Assembly: GCA_045532865.1 (NCBI GenBank)
Contig: JAZSGT010000071.1
Location: forward strand, 1 to 41,781
Reading direction: 5' to 3'
DNA from: RGIG4140 sp045532865
GTDB lineage: Bacteria > Pseudomonadota > Alphaproteobacteria > CAAHEQ01 > UBA3637
Length of the DNA: 41,781 nt
A model generated the notes under the pieces. It saw only the letters and a list, made by a program, of their open reading frames with translations. It searched no databases and had not been told where the DNA came from. Position numbers and translations under genes: made by a program. Shown here in pieces: positions 23,683-32,292 of this stretch (positions are counted from its first letter, which is position 1; each line of letters begins with the position of its first letter).

Positions 23683-24774
23683 ATGGCAAAAAAAGCTTTA
23701 ATTACAGGTGTAACAGGACAAGATGGTTCATATTTGGCCGAGTTGCTTCTTTCAAAAGGATATGAAGTACATGGAATAAAAAGACGTTCCTCCTCTTTTA
23801 ACACGGCTCGTATTGATCATATTTATGAAGATTTTCATAAAGAAGATGCCAGATTCTTTTTGCATTATGGGGATATGACTGATACGCTTAATTTGGTGAG
23901 CTTACTTCAAAAAATTGAACCAGATGAAGTTTACAATTTGGCAGCACAAAGTCATGTAAAAGTGTCATGGGATTGTCCGGAGTTTACTGCTGATACAAAT
24001 GCAATGGGGACATTGCGTTTGCTTGAATCTTTACGTGTAACAGGTCTTGATAAGACAACGAGATTTTATCAGGCTTCAACCTCTGAATTATATGGTAAAA
24101 TTCAAGAAAAAATACAAAATGAAAAAACACCATTTTATCCACGTTCCCCTTATGGTGTGGCAAAACTTTATGGATATTGGATAACAGTGAATTATCGTGA
24201 AAGTTTTGGTATGTTTGCCTCCAATGGTATTTTGTTTAACCATGAAAGCCCTAGACGTGGGGAAACTTTTGTAACCAGAAAAATCACAATGGCAGCAGCC
24301 AGAATTAAAGTTGGTTTGCAAGAAAAGCTCTATTTGGGTAATTTGAACTCTAAACGGGACTGGGGACATGCCAGAGATTATGTGGAAGGCATGTGGCGTA
24401 TTTTACAACATGAAAAGCCAGATGATTTTGTCTTAGCAACGGGGAGAACAACTTCTATCAGAGATTTTGTCAAAATGAGCTTTAAACACCTTGACATGGA
24501 TATTGAATTTAAAGGAAAAGGGGTGAATGAAAAAGGAATTGATAAAAAGACTGGCAAAGTTGTTGTTGAGGTTGACCCAAGATATTTCCGTCCTGCAGAG
24601 GTTGATGTCTTGTTAGGGGATGCTTCAAAAGCTAAAAAATTATTGAAATGGAAACCAAAAACAAGTCTTGAAAATCTTTGCAAAGAAATGGTTGAAAATG
24701 ATTTTGAACTTGCAAAACGTGAAAAGTTGTTGAAAGACAATGGGTATAAAATTGTGCCAGTAGCAGAGGATTAA
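23683..24774 (+). CDS. gmd: GDP-mannose 4,6-dehydratase
   Basis: 363 residues, usual length for the family. Extended SDR enzyme converting GDP-mannose to GDP-4-keto-6-deoxymannose with bound NADP. The Rossmann motif is ITGVTGQDGSYL (G9, G12, G15); RRSSSFNTARI, NLAAQSHVKVSW and the Y-x3-K site SPYGVAKLYGYW are present, as is FNHESPRRGETFVTRKI. GGGGA-type ribosome site upstream. The stop overlaps the ATG region of the GDP-fucose synthase gene (TAATGATG). Confidence 0.95.
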   Translation: MAKKALITGVTGQDGSYLAELLLSKGYEVHGIKRRSSSFNTARIDHIYEDFHKEDARFFLHYGDMTDTLNLVSLLQKIEPDEVYNLAAQSHVKVSWDCPEFTADTNAMGTLRLLESLRVTGLDKTTRFYQASTSELYGKIQEKIQNEKTPFYPRSPYGVAKLYGYWITVNYRESFGMFASNGILFNHESPRRGETFVTRKITMAAARIKVGLQEKLYLGNLNSKRDWGHARDYVEGMWRILQHEKPDDFVLATGRTTSIRDFVKMSFKHLDMDIEFKGKGVNEKGIDKKTGKVVVEVDPRYFRPAEVDVLLGDASKAKKLLKWKPKTSLENLCKEMVENDFELAKREKLLKDNGYKIVPVAED

Positions 24775-24776
24775 TG

Positions 24777-25838
24777 ATGAAAAAGAATGCAAAAATTTTT
24801 GTCGCAGGGCATAAAGGATTGGTTGGATCTGCGATTTTAAGACGTCTTCAAAAAGAAGGCTTTAAAAATATTATTACCAAAACTCACACAGAACTTGATT
24901 TGACAAATCAGGCAGAGACACTTGCCTTTTTTGAAAAAGAAAGACCGGAGTATGTGTTTTTAGCTGCTGCCAAAGTGGGTGGTATTTTGGCAAATAAAAC
25001 GTATCCTGCCGAATTTATTTATCAAAATATAATGATTGCCTCAAATGTGATTCATAGCGCCTATAAAACTGGGGTAAAAAAACTTTTAAATTTGGGAAGC
25101 TCTTGTATTTATCCACGTCTTGCGCCCCAACCAATGGTTGAAGATTGCTTGCTCACAGGGCCACTTGAAAGTACGAATGAAGCGTATGCGTTGGCGAAGA
25201 TTTCAGCTATTAAATTATGCCGTTATTATAATGAGCAATATGGGACGAATTTTATCTCCGTTATGCCGACAAACCAATATGGAATTGGGGATAATTTCAA
25301 CATGGAAACAGCCCACTTACTTCCCATGATTATGCGCCGATTTCATTTGGCTAAGTTGCTTTCTAAAGGTGATTTTGAAGCGATTAAAAAAGATTTAAAA
25401 CGGTATAAATTGGGTTGGAAATTGGATGAAACCATTGATTTTGATGACAATAAAAGCATTGAAAAAGCATTGAATAATGTTGGCGCATATAAAGACAAAG
25501 TTGTTCTTTGGGGTGATGGCTCTGTTTATCGTGAAATGATGTGTTCAGATGATTTGGCAGATGCTTGTTTTTATTTGATGCAAAACAAAGATTACAAAGA
25601 CATTGGTGAACATGTGAATATCACAAAAGGGGACGATATTTTGCTCAAGGATTTGTTTGAAATGGTTAAAAAGACGGTTGGTTTTGAAGGAGAACTTTCT
25701 TATGATACCTCAAAACCAAACGGAACACCTCGCAAAATGATGGATGCAACCAGAATCAAATCACTTGGATGGGAGCCAAAAATTCCATTGGAAAAAGGTG
25801 TTGCTGATTTTTATGATTGGTACAGTTCATTGGATTAA
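24777..25838 (+). CDS. fcl: GDP-L-fucose synthase
   Basis: 353 residues from the second of two adjacent ATGs (24774 and 24777); the second has better spacing from GAGGA. Epimerase-reductase that makes GDP-L-fucose from the Gmd product. Visible motifs are VAGHKGLVGSAI (NADP binding), LNLGSSCIYPRLAPQP, and YALAKISAIKLC with the catalytic Y-x3-K. A roughly 30-residue insertion (about 200-230) is present relative to the E. coli enzyme, as in longer Fcl forms. It completes a four-gene operon; a terminator follows. Confidence 0.95.
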   Translation: MKKNAKIFVAGHKGLVGSAILRRLQKEGFKNIITKTHTELDLTNQAETLAFFEKERPEYVFLAAAKVGGILANKTYPAEFIYQNIMIASNVIHSAYKTGVKKLLNLGSSCIYPRLAPQPMVEDCLLTGPLESTNEAYALAKISAIKLCRYYNEQYGTNFISVMPTNQYGIGDNFNMETAHLLPMIMRRFHLAKLLSKGDFEAIKKDLKRYKLGWKLDETIDFDDNKSIEKALNNVGAYKDKVVLWGDGSVYREMMCSDDLADACFYLMQNKDYKDIGEHVNITKGDDILLKDLFEMVKKTVGFEGELSYDTSKPNGTPRKMMDATRIKSLGWEPKIPLEKGVADFYDWYSSLD

Positions 25839-25850
25839 TCTAGCAAATCA

Positions 25851-25888
25851 AAAAAAGAGCAATCAAAAAAATGATTGCTCTTTTTTTT
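25851..25888. terminator. Bidirectional terminator
   Basis: 15-bp stem (25851-25865 with 25872-25886), AAAGAGCAATCA/TGATTGCTCTTT, with A- and T-runs. Separates fcl from the convergent nitroreductase gene. Confidence 0.88.
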
Positions 25889-25897
25889 GCTTATTTT

Positions 25898-26500
25898 TTA
25901 TTCAGCAGGGTATCCCACAGCTTGAGAGATAATGACTCGTTCCCCTTCTGGCAAATTAAGTTTAGCTTTAACAGCTTCTTTGTCAAAATAACCTCTCACA
26001 ACACTGCCCATGTTGTTTGCTGCTGCAAAAAGCCCCACATTTTGATAAGCAGATCCAGCGTGCATGGAGGCATAATCTTCTTTTGAACCGGTATAGATTA
26101 AAACAACAGGGACATTGTTCATATAATCTTGTGTGTTAAAGAGGGGGCGAATATCTTCTTTTGAAACAGGGATAAGTTGGTGTCTATCGGCATCATATTT
26201 GAAAGTCCCCTCTTTTTTTGTAATGTAAACATTCAAGTCTTTTTTGTTCATAGCTGTTGGAATGGTGCGCTCACCTGTTGATCTGTTAGTGCCATAAGCA
26301 GCCCATAAAACAGTTCCAAGGGTGGTGTTATCGAGTTCTTTGGTTGAATAAGCCTTTGTTGATTTGCGCATATTGATGGCGTGCATGAGTGTTTTTTTAC
26401 CCACTTTATCAGGGAGGGGTAGTTTAATTTCCCCTTCTGCAAGAGCGTTTGTAGCAATAAGTGTTGACATAAGAATAACTCCTAAAAATTTGAACATCAT
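25898..26500 (-). CDS. Exported nitroreductase-family protein
   Basis: 200 residues. An N-terminal signal-like sequence ending TNALAEG suggests export, unusual for an FMN nitroreductase. The domain shows RKSTKAYSTKELDNTTLGTVLWAAYGTN (FMN phosphate-binding Arg-Lys-Ser), DYMNNVPVVLIYTG, SAYQNVGLFAAANNMGSVVRGYFD and VIISQAVGYPAE, closest to the small SagB/ThcOx-like set. It probably binds FMN and acts as an NAD(P)H-type oxidoreductase or a redox enzyme in the periplasm. It overlaps the phosphatase gene by 4 nt (ATGA). Start at either of two consecutive ATGs. Confidence 0.8.
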   Translation of the reverse strand: MMFKFLGVILMSTLIATNALAEGEIKLPLPDKVGKKTLMHAINMRKSTKAYSTKELDNTTLGTVLWAAYGTNRSTGERTIPTAMNKKDLNVYITKKEGTFKYDADRHQLIPVSKEDIRPLFNTQDYMNNVPVVLIYTGSKEDYASMHAGSAYQNVGLFAAANNMGSVVRGYFDKEAVKAKLNLPEGERVIISQAVGYPAE

Positions 26501-26970
26501 TCATCTCCTTTTTTGATATTTAGGGAGTCAAAAAAACAATGCAAGCCTTCATACACATCCCAGTACGTTTCATCAAAATTACCCGTGTACCAAGGGTCTT
26601 TAACATCACGTGGCGAAGGGGTATAATCCAGCAAGCGTTTGACTTTTTCATCAGGGTCGCCGTTTGTGATAGCAAGGATATCTCCCACATTTTGTGAATC
26701 CATGGCGAGGATATAGTCATAATATTTGTAATCAGCTTTTTTAAAATGGCGAGAAATATGTTCTTGATAAGGGACTTTCATTTGGCGAAAAATTTCTTTT
26801 GTTCCATAATGAATACCAGCTTTATAAATAGAATTATACTCTTCCGTACCGGCCGATTCCACCTCAAACAGATGAGAAAGGCCTTTTTCTTTTATTAGCT
26901 GTAAAAACATCATATGTGCCATCGGTGAACGACAAATATTTCCAAGACAAACGAATAAAACCTTTATCAT
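26497..26970 (-). CDS. Low-molecular-weight protein tyrosine phosphatase, copy 1
   Basis: 157 residues. P-loop VCLGNICRSPMA with the catalytic C8 and R14, and the general-acid loop KDPWYTGNFDETYWDVYEG. This family often dephosphorylates tyrosine kinases that control capsule export; here it sits in a sugar-nucleotide operon, one base after the RMD-like gene. A second, divergent copy lies at 38336-38809. Confidence 0.9.
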   Translation of the reverse strand: MIKVLFVCLGNICRSPMAHMMFLQLIKEKGLSHLFEVESAGTEEYNSIYKAGIHYGTKEIFRQMKVPYQEHISRHFKKADYKYYDYILAMDSQNVGDILAITNGDPDEKVKRLLDYTPSPRDVKDPWYTGNFDETYWDVYEGLHCFFDSLNIKKGDE

Positions 26971-26971
26971 T

Positions 26972-27919
26972 TTAATCCCCTAAAGAATTGTGTGTTGTTT
27001 TGATATATTTGATGATATCTGAAATTGTATCGTTTAATGTAAAGAGCGGTTCCCATCCCAACTCTGTTTTTAAACGCAAATTATCACCAACAATATATGG
27101 TATTTCATTAGCTCGTAATTTTGTTTTATCCACAACGATGTTAGGTGAAACACCTAATTCTTTGCCAGCAATTTCAATAATATCCCGTAATTTAATACCA
27201 TTACCAGAACAGACATTGTAAACGGCTCTTTTTTTGCCTTTATGCAAAATGTGCCAGTAAGCTTCTACTGTATCACGGACATCCATAAAATCACGAACAA
27301 CTTCAATGTTGCCTACTTTTATGATATTTTCACTTTTCCCTTCAGAAATAGCAATCAATTGATTTATAAATGATGGTATAGCAAATTTAATATTTTGTTT
27401 CGGACCGATATGGTTAAACGAACGGGTCATAACAATATCTAAATCAAACTGATCAACATAGAGTTTTGATAGATATTCTTGTGCCACCTTTGCAACAGAA
27501 TAAGGGCTTTTAGGGTATAGGTTAAAATCCTCGTTTACAGCAACTTGATAGCGACCATATTCTTCAGAAGAACCAACTGTTAAAATTCTTGTTTTCAATC
27601 CGTTTGCTCGAACAGCTTCGGCTAAATTTAAAAAGCCAGCTGTATTGTTTAAAAAAGAAATATCAGGTGTTTGCCAACTTTGAGCAACAGAGCTGATAGC
27701 AGCCAAATGGATAATATAATCTGGCTGATAGGTTGATACGATATTTAAAACCCTGTCTTTTTCAGTTAAATCAACCTTTTGGTAATGTATATCAAGTTGT
27801 GGAGGATTATCTTTACGAGCAAGTCCTAAAATATCACAATCTGGCTCATGTGTTTTTAAACAGTTGACCATATATTCAGCAACAAAACCACAAACACCTG
27901 TAATTAAATATTTTTTCAT
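26972..27919 (-). CDS. RMD-like GDP-4-keto-6-deoxymannose reductase / NAD-dependent epimerase
   Basis: 315 residues from the ATG at 27919, which has GGAGG 4 bp upstream; an earlier in-frame ATG overlaps that region. Extended SDR fold: LITGVCGFVAEYM (third glycine of GxxGxxG replaced by Ala), HLAAISSVAQSW, VGSSEEYG, the Y-x3-K site SPYSVAKVAQEY, and RSFNHIGPKQN, which resembles RMD and Gmd-like proteins. RMD makes GDP-D-rhamnose from the Gmd product; related enzymes make GDP-6-deoxytalose. It is first in the minus-strand operon RMD-like, phosphatase, nitroreductase. Confidence 0.75.
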   Translation of the reverse strand: MKKYLITGVCGFVAEYMVNCLKTHEPDCDILGLARKDNPPQLDIHYQKVDLTEKDRVLNIVSTYQPDYIIHLAAISSVAQSWQTPDISFLNNTAGFLNLAEAVRANGLKTRILTVGSSEEYGRYQVAVNEDFNLYPKSPYSVAKVAQEYLSKLYVDQFDLDIVMTRSFNHIGPKQNIKFAIPSFINQLIAISEGKSENIIKVGNIEVVRDFMDVRDTVEAYWHILHKGKKRAVYNVCSGNGIKLRDIIEIAGKELGVSPNIVVDKTKLRANEIPYIVGDNLRLKTELGWEPLFTLNDTISDIIKYIKTTHNSLGD

Positions 27920-28037
27920 TCCGCCTCCAAACATAAATATAGTTTATCTAAAAATACAAAATTGTTCAAGAAATATATTTAAAGGGTTGAAAATGAATAT
28001 ATCTATTTCACAAGAGGCTAGAGTGATATGGATTTTC

Positions 28038-28454
28038 TTATTTTTTTAATTCATTTCGAATGGCTGTTGTTGATCGAATGGGGAGTAAGTCTTTTGGGAT
28101 TCTGTCACTGACGACATATCTGATACCAAGGCTTTCGACAAAGGATTGTTTTTCAGCACTGTGCCCATCTTTATTGACAAAGAAAATGTCAGGTTTGATG
28201 GTTTTGATTTCTTCCTCAAAATCGAGTTTGCCAGACCCTTTCGCTACAAAAGCAGTATGCACAAATTTGATGGCTGAAACCATATAAAGCCGTTCATTTT
28301 CATTATAAAGAGTTGGCCTATTTTTAAGCTCCATCACCGTTTTATCCGACCCAATGGAAACATATAAATCCCCATAGCCGCTTGCTTCTTCAAAAAAGCG
28401 AATATGCCCACTGTGCAAAACATCAAAACAACCTGATACAAAAACTTTAGTCAT
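28038..28454 (-). CDS. Glycerol-3-phosphate-cytidylyltransferase-like nucleotidyltransferase
   Basis: 138 residues. HxGH signature VSGCFDVLHSGHIRFFEEA and the second motif LLPIRSTTAIRNEL, corresponding to the R-T-x-G-I-S-T-T region of TagD-type enzymes. The middle part IGSDKTVMELKNRP is typical. Substrate unknown: glycerol-P, a polyol-P or a heptose-1-P are options. It lies on the minus strand 118 bp upstream of the RMD-like gene and could be co-transcribed with it. A stem-loop terminator between them was not seen. It is the second HxGH enzyme in the window. Confidence 0.8.
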   Translation of the reverse strand: MTKVFVSGCFDVLHSGHIRFFEEASGYGDLYVSIGSDKTVMELKNRPTLYNENERLYMVSAIKFVHTAFVAKGSGKLDFEEEIKTIKPDIFFVNKDGHSAEKQSFVESLGIRYVVSDRIPKDLLPIRSTTAIRNELKK

Positions 28455-28551
28455 TTATTCTCCTTGTTTTTTTTTAAGATATAAAAAAAATAATAGAAAT
28501 TCAAGAGGGTGTAATATGTTATTTTTTTATTAATCAGGTTTAAAAAAAGCA

Positions 28552-29107
28552 TCATTGTTTGCTTTTTTTATATAAATCTTTTCCTTTTTTATACCAGTTA
28601 TAAGCTTTTGTAATATGTCCTAAATCTAATGCTTGATACCCATTGAGAGCTAAGTCATATGCTAAAATAGTTGCTGTTGGTCCTAAAATAATAATAATTA
28701 ATTTATTTTTTTCTGTAGTAAGTGCATTTTTTTAAATTATGTCATATTGCTCAAATGCGTTTTTTGATGGAGCAATTTGATGGGTAATACTTTTTGCATT
28801 ATCAAAAATACCGTCTCCGTGTATTAAATGAATATGTTTGTTTTCCCATATTTTTTTTATTTTTTTTAAATAATTTTCAAATTCTTCAGCTTTTTTAGAA
28901 TAAGTTGATACTAATGAAATTTCAGATGGATAATATAATGTATTTTGGTTGATATAGTTACTTAATAAAAAACGAAATTTAGGTCCTACTTTCCACAATC
29001 AAAGAAATGTCATAATGTTTTTTAAGCTCAGGCAACAAAACCATGGCTGTTTTTTCAACATCACCCATAATAAATTGGTCTAAACAAAAACATAATTTTG
29101 GCTTCAT
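28552..29107 (-). pseudogene. Fused remnants of two glycosyltransferases (GT4-like N-terminus, GT-D C-terminus)
   Basis: The 5' part (28979-29107) encodes MKPKLCFCLDQFIMGDVEKT and about 20 more residues, the N-terminus of a GT4/GT1-type glycosyltransferase (usual G-G-x-E-K reads G-D-V-E-K). It runs into the 3' part in a different frame: 28552-28998 encodes the C-terminal part of a GT-D (SP_1767/DUF1792-type) enzyme (SLVSTYSKKAEEFENY, HLIHGDGIFDNAKSITHQIA, then after an in-frame TAA at 28732-28734, IIIILGPTATILAYDLALNG and YQALDLGHI). The lack of an N-terminal GT-D half and of a C-terminal GT4 half suggests a deletion joining two neighbouring genes, then further decay. Confidence 0.75.
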
Positions 29108-29261
29108 TTTCTTCTCTAATTGGAAATTTTAACTTAAATTAAATTTTCTTAATCTAAGCATATATAAAAGGGTATGTCAAGGTGTATTTTTTCTAAGGGT
29201 GTGAGTGGAGGGAATTTAGGTTTTAATTGCCTTTTGTGGTAAAATTTGATATTCTTCGTTT

Positions 29262-30416
29262 ATGATGAAAATAATTGCCCTTGTCGATTGTGATTCGTTT
29301 TTTGTTTCTTGTGAACAAAAGGCTCGCCCAGAATTTAAAAATAGGCCTGTTTGTGTGCTCACTTCTGTGAATAACAAGGGTGTGGTTGTGTCCCGTTCAA
29401 AAGAGGCAAAGACTCTTGGTATCAAAATGGGGGCACCTTATTTTCAAATTAAAGAACTGTCGGATAAGGTCGTTTTTCTACCAGCACGCCACGATTGGTA
29501 TGATACGGTTTCAGCTCAAGTGATGGATGTGGTTAAATCATTTTCACCAGATGTGGAGGTGGTGTCGGTTGATGAGGCATTCATTGATTTAACTGGGATG
29601 AACAAATTTTATAACAAACCCTATACTGAGATTATCAAAGATATTCGCTCAAAAGTGTTGAAAGAGGTGGATATTTCTGTTTCAATTGGCCTTTCAACCA
29701 GTAAAACGCTTGCAAAATTAGCGAGTGATATGGCAAAGAAAACAGGAGGAATTTTTGTCATTAGACCAGAAAAAATAACAGAAATTGTCTCTGATATTCC
29801 CATGAATGAGGTGTCTGGTGTTGGTAAAGCAACGGCCGAAACGCTCCTTTATCATGATATCAAAACCATTGGTGATTTTTTAAAGCAAGATTTGGTGTGG
29901 ATAAAAAAAGAAATGGGTCTTATGGGGGAACGCTTAAAGTTCGAATTGATGGGGCAGGCGATAAATCTTGTGAACCCAAAGGAAGAAAAACCACAATCAA
30001 TTCAAGATACAAAAACATTTGATGATTTTTCAAATGATATTGATTTTTTGCATTCCAGAATTGGAAAACACGTGCATAATACCTCGCAAAAATTAAGAAT
30101 GTTGGGTGGTTTTTGCCATTCCATTTCTTTGACCCTTCGGACAAAGACTTTTCAAATATATGAAAAAGAAATTCGCCTTGAGATGCCAACCAATTCAGAG
30201 CGAACGCTGTTAAAACAGGCGCATGACCTTTTAAACCTTCTTTATCGTCAGGGTGTTTTGTATCGCTCGCTGGGTATAACGCTTAAAAATTTACAATATG
30301 GGCAAACACCACAATTGAGCTTATTTGATTCGCCAAAAGTTGAAGATGATAAAATCTCTCATCTGATTGATGAGCTTGAAACAAAATTTGGCAAAAATAT
30401 TGTAAAGCTGGGTTAA
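29262..30416 (+). CDS. Y-family translesion DNA polymerase (DinB/UmuC type)
   Basis: 384 residues. Motif I LVDCDSFFVSCEQKARPEF (catalytic Asp, steric-gate region), VVVSRSKEAKTLGIKMG, the catalytic SVDEAFIDLTG, a helix-hairpin-helix (SGVGKATAETLL) and the little-finger domain. The beta-clamp-binding motif QLSLF is at 351-355. Bypasses DNA lesions. Spacing of the motifs resembles UmuC-like proteins as much as DinB; no umuD-like gene is adjacent. Two consecutive ATGs at 29262/29265; the Shine-Dalgarno is weak. Confidence 0.85.
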   Translation: MMKIIALVDCDSFFVSCEQKARPEFKNRPVCVLTSVNNKGVVVSRSKEAKTLGIKMGAPYFQIKELSDKVVFLPARHDWYDTVSAQVMDVVKSFSPDVEVVSVDEAFIDLTGMNKFYNKPYTEIIKDIRSKVLKEVDISVSIGLSTSKTLAKLASDMAKKTGGIFVIRPEKITEIVSDIPMNEVSGVGKATAETLLYHDIKTIGDFLKQDLVWIKKEMGLMGERLKFELMGQAINLVNPKEEKPQSIQDTKTFDDFSNDIDFLHSRIGKHVHNTSQKLRMLGGFCHSISLTLRTKTFQIYEKEIRLEMPTNSERTLLKQAHDLLNLLYRQGVLYRSLGITLKNLQYGQTPQLSLFDSPKVEDDKISHLIDELETKFGKNIVKLG

Positions 30417-30430
30417 TTTTTTTCAATTGG

Positions 30431-30459
30431 TTGACAGGTTGTATTTATTTTTATATGCT
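30431..30459 (+). promoter_or_regulatory. Promoter of the arylsulfotransferase-like gene
   Basis: Consensus TTGACA (30431-30436), 17-bp spacer, TATGCT (30454-30459), 28 bp before the ATG, with GAGAGGA as ribosome site. Confidence 0.65.
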
Positions 30460-30487
30460 TTAAAAAAATATGTGAGAGGATGTAATC

Positions 30488-32239
30488 ATGTTGCCATTTG
30501 TTCGTTTTTCTATTAAAACAAAGCCAATGTTTATCATTGTATTTGGATTGATTTTATCTTGTTTTTCGTTAAATGCAAAAGCGGTAGACATTGAATCTTA
30601 CCATATTATACATCCAAGTTGGGTTGATCGGATTATTGTACGAAATACAAAATTTTGCCGTGTCAATGGTGATTGTGGTAAAGTAGAAGTGATTTCTAAA
30701 GATAAGATTTTAATCAAGTGGGAAAAGTATGAACCTGAATTATTTAAACTTAATAAATTTGAAAATACTTGGTCACTTGAAACAATGGACCTTGAAATAC
30801 AAAAGGAATATGAACAATTTGTTTATTCTTTAGAGGAACCTTATGTAAAAGTTAATCCGTATGGTTCAACACCTCTTTCAGCCCTTGTGAAATTTCCAAC
30901 TGAAGAAAAAACAAAGATATCAATTCGTATAAAGGGACGTGATGGTGCTCCAGATATTGTACATGAATTTGATGGATATAAAAAAGAGCATGAAATTCCC
31001 CTTGTTGGATTGTATTCAAATTATGATAATCAAGTGATTATTCGTGCAACTGATGAAAAAGGAAAATCAAAAAAAGCACAGATAACCGTTACTGTTGGTG
31101 ATTCCAATTTGATGGTTCAGTGGACCCCATCTGTTAAAAAAGATAAATGTTTTCATTACTATTCAAGTACAAATGGCCAAATTTGGGATGAAGAAGGTCA
31201 TATACGATATATAATTGAAGCACGTGGTTGGCACTTAACCCGTTTTTATAAAAATGATGTTTATATGGAATTTAAAAAAGGTATTGTCAAATATGATTTA
31301 CTTGGTAGAGAACTGGCCTATTATCCATATCCAGAGGGGTTTTATGGCTATATGCATGGGATGAATTTTAAGGATAATGGAAATTTACTTGTATTTGGTT
31401 CTTATGAAGATTCAAAAGCTATTTTTGATGGGAGAGAATATGTTTCTCATCGAGATATTGTGCTTGAGATAGATGCAAAAACAGGAGTTATTGTTGCACA
31501 ATATGATTTGGCAGAAATGCTTAATCCTGATCGTTCTTTAATCGTGAAATCTGCAGAAAAAGATTTTGGCAAGGTGGATTGGGCTCATACAAATGGTATT
31601 GATTATGATTCTAAAAATAAAGCTGTTATCGTTTCAGGTCGCCATTTGGGTATTGTTAAAATTGATGAGGCTTCTCAAAAACCAATATGGTGGTTGACTC
31701 CACATCAATTAACGCATAAATCGGGTCGTAAAGGTGACAAGGGAGATATTTCACACCTCTTATTAACAGCTGTGGATAAGAATGGGAAACCCTATTCTAA
31801 AGCTGTTCAACAAGGCGTTGAAAAAGTAAAAGGATTTAAATGGCCATTGAAAACGCATAGTGTGAGATATGTTGGTAATGGGGTTTATTCAATTTTTGAT
31901 AATTCTGGTGATATGTATGATAAAAAATTATATACAACCAAAAATTCAGTTGCTTCAGTTTTTAAAATTGATGATAAGAAAAAAACAGTTCAACAAGTCT
32001 TTTTAAAAGAATTGTCCGAATATTCTGATATGGGTAGTATCGTTTTTGTACATCCAAAAACAAAAGAAGTTTGGGTCTTTTCATCACGAGCCCCTGTAAC
32101 ACATACATCTAAAATGTATAATGGAATTATGCGTCGTTTTAGTGATAAAGGGGATCTTGTTTATGAAGCTGTTTTGTCAAGACGTGATAATGGATGGGAT
32201 TATTCATTCCAACCGTTTGAATTTTATTCTTATGAATAA
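30488..32239 (+). CDS. Periplasmic arylsulfate sulfotransferase-like protein
   Basis: 583 residues. Signal peptide with a long basic n-region and cleavage near AKA (about 34), an N-terminal beta domain (to about 210) and a beta-propeller with the AssT-like histidine motifs WAHTNGIDYD, VSGRHLGIVKID and LKTHSVRYVGNG. AssT enzymes move sulfate between phenolic compounds through a histidine intermediate. E. coli AssT needs a DsbL/DsbI pair; here four or so cysteines are N-terminal (CRVNGDCGK, KDKCFHYY) and no dsbL/dsbI is adjacent, so this may be a divergent member. It ends at a terminator. Confidence 0.75.
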   Translation: MLPFVRFSIKTKPMFIIVFGLILSCFSLNAKAVDIESYHIIHPSWVDRIIVRNTKFCRVNGDCGKVEVISKDKILIKWEKYEPELFKLNKFENTWSLETMDLEIQKEYEQFVYSLEEPYVKVNPYGSTPLSALVKFPTEEKTKISIRIKGRDGAPDIVHEFDGYKKEHEIPLVGLYSNYDNQVIIRATDEKGKSKKAQITVTVGDSNLMVQWTPSVKKDKCFHYYSSTNGQIWDEEGHIRYIIEARGWHLTRFYKNDVYMEFKKGIVKYDLLGRELAYYPYPEGFYGYMHGMNFKDNGNLLVFGSYEDSKAIFDGREYVSHRDIVLEIDAKTGVIVAQYDLAEMLNPDRSLIVKSAEKDFGKVDWAHTNGIDYDSKNKAVIVSGRHLGIVKIDEASQKPIWWLTPHQLTHKSGRKGDKGDISHLLLTAVDKNGKPYSKAVQQGVEKVKGFKWPLKTHSVRYVGNGVYSIFDNSGDMYDKKLYTTKNSVASVFKIDDKKKTVQQVFLKELSEYSDMGSIVFVHPKTKEVWVFSSRAPVTHTSKMYNGIMRRFSDKGDLVYEAVLSRRDNGWDYSFQPFEFYSYE

Positions 32240-32255
32240 TAAATAGATTCTAAAA

Positions 32256-32287
32256 GTAAAAAAGGCGTTTAAAAACGCCTTTTTTAT
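32256..32287. terminator. Bidirectional terminator
   Basis: Stem AAAAAGGCG (32259-32267) / CGCCTTTTT (32276-32284), with A-run and T-run. Serves the convergent sulfotransferase-like and methyltransferase genes. Confidence 0.85.
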
Positions 32288-32292
32288 TGGGA

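Noticed and set aside
28732..28734. Stop codon as programmed read-through or recoding
   Set aside because: The same ORF lacks its N-terminal half and is joined out of frame to another gene fragment; decay explains it better.
29262..30416. UmuDC operon
   Set aside because: No umuD-like gene on either side; only the polymerase is present.
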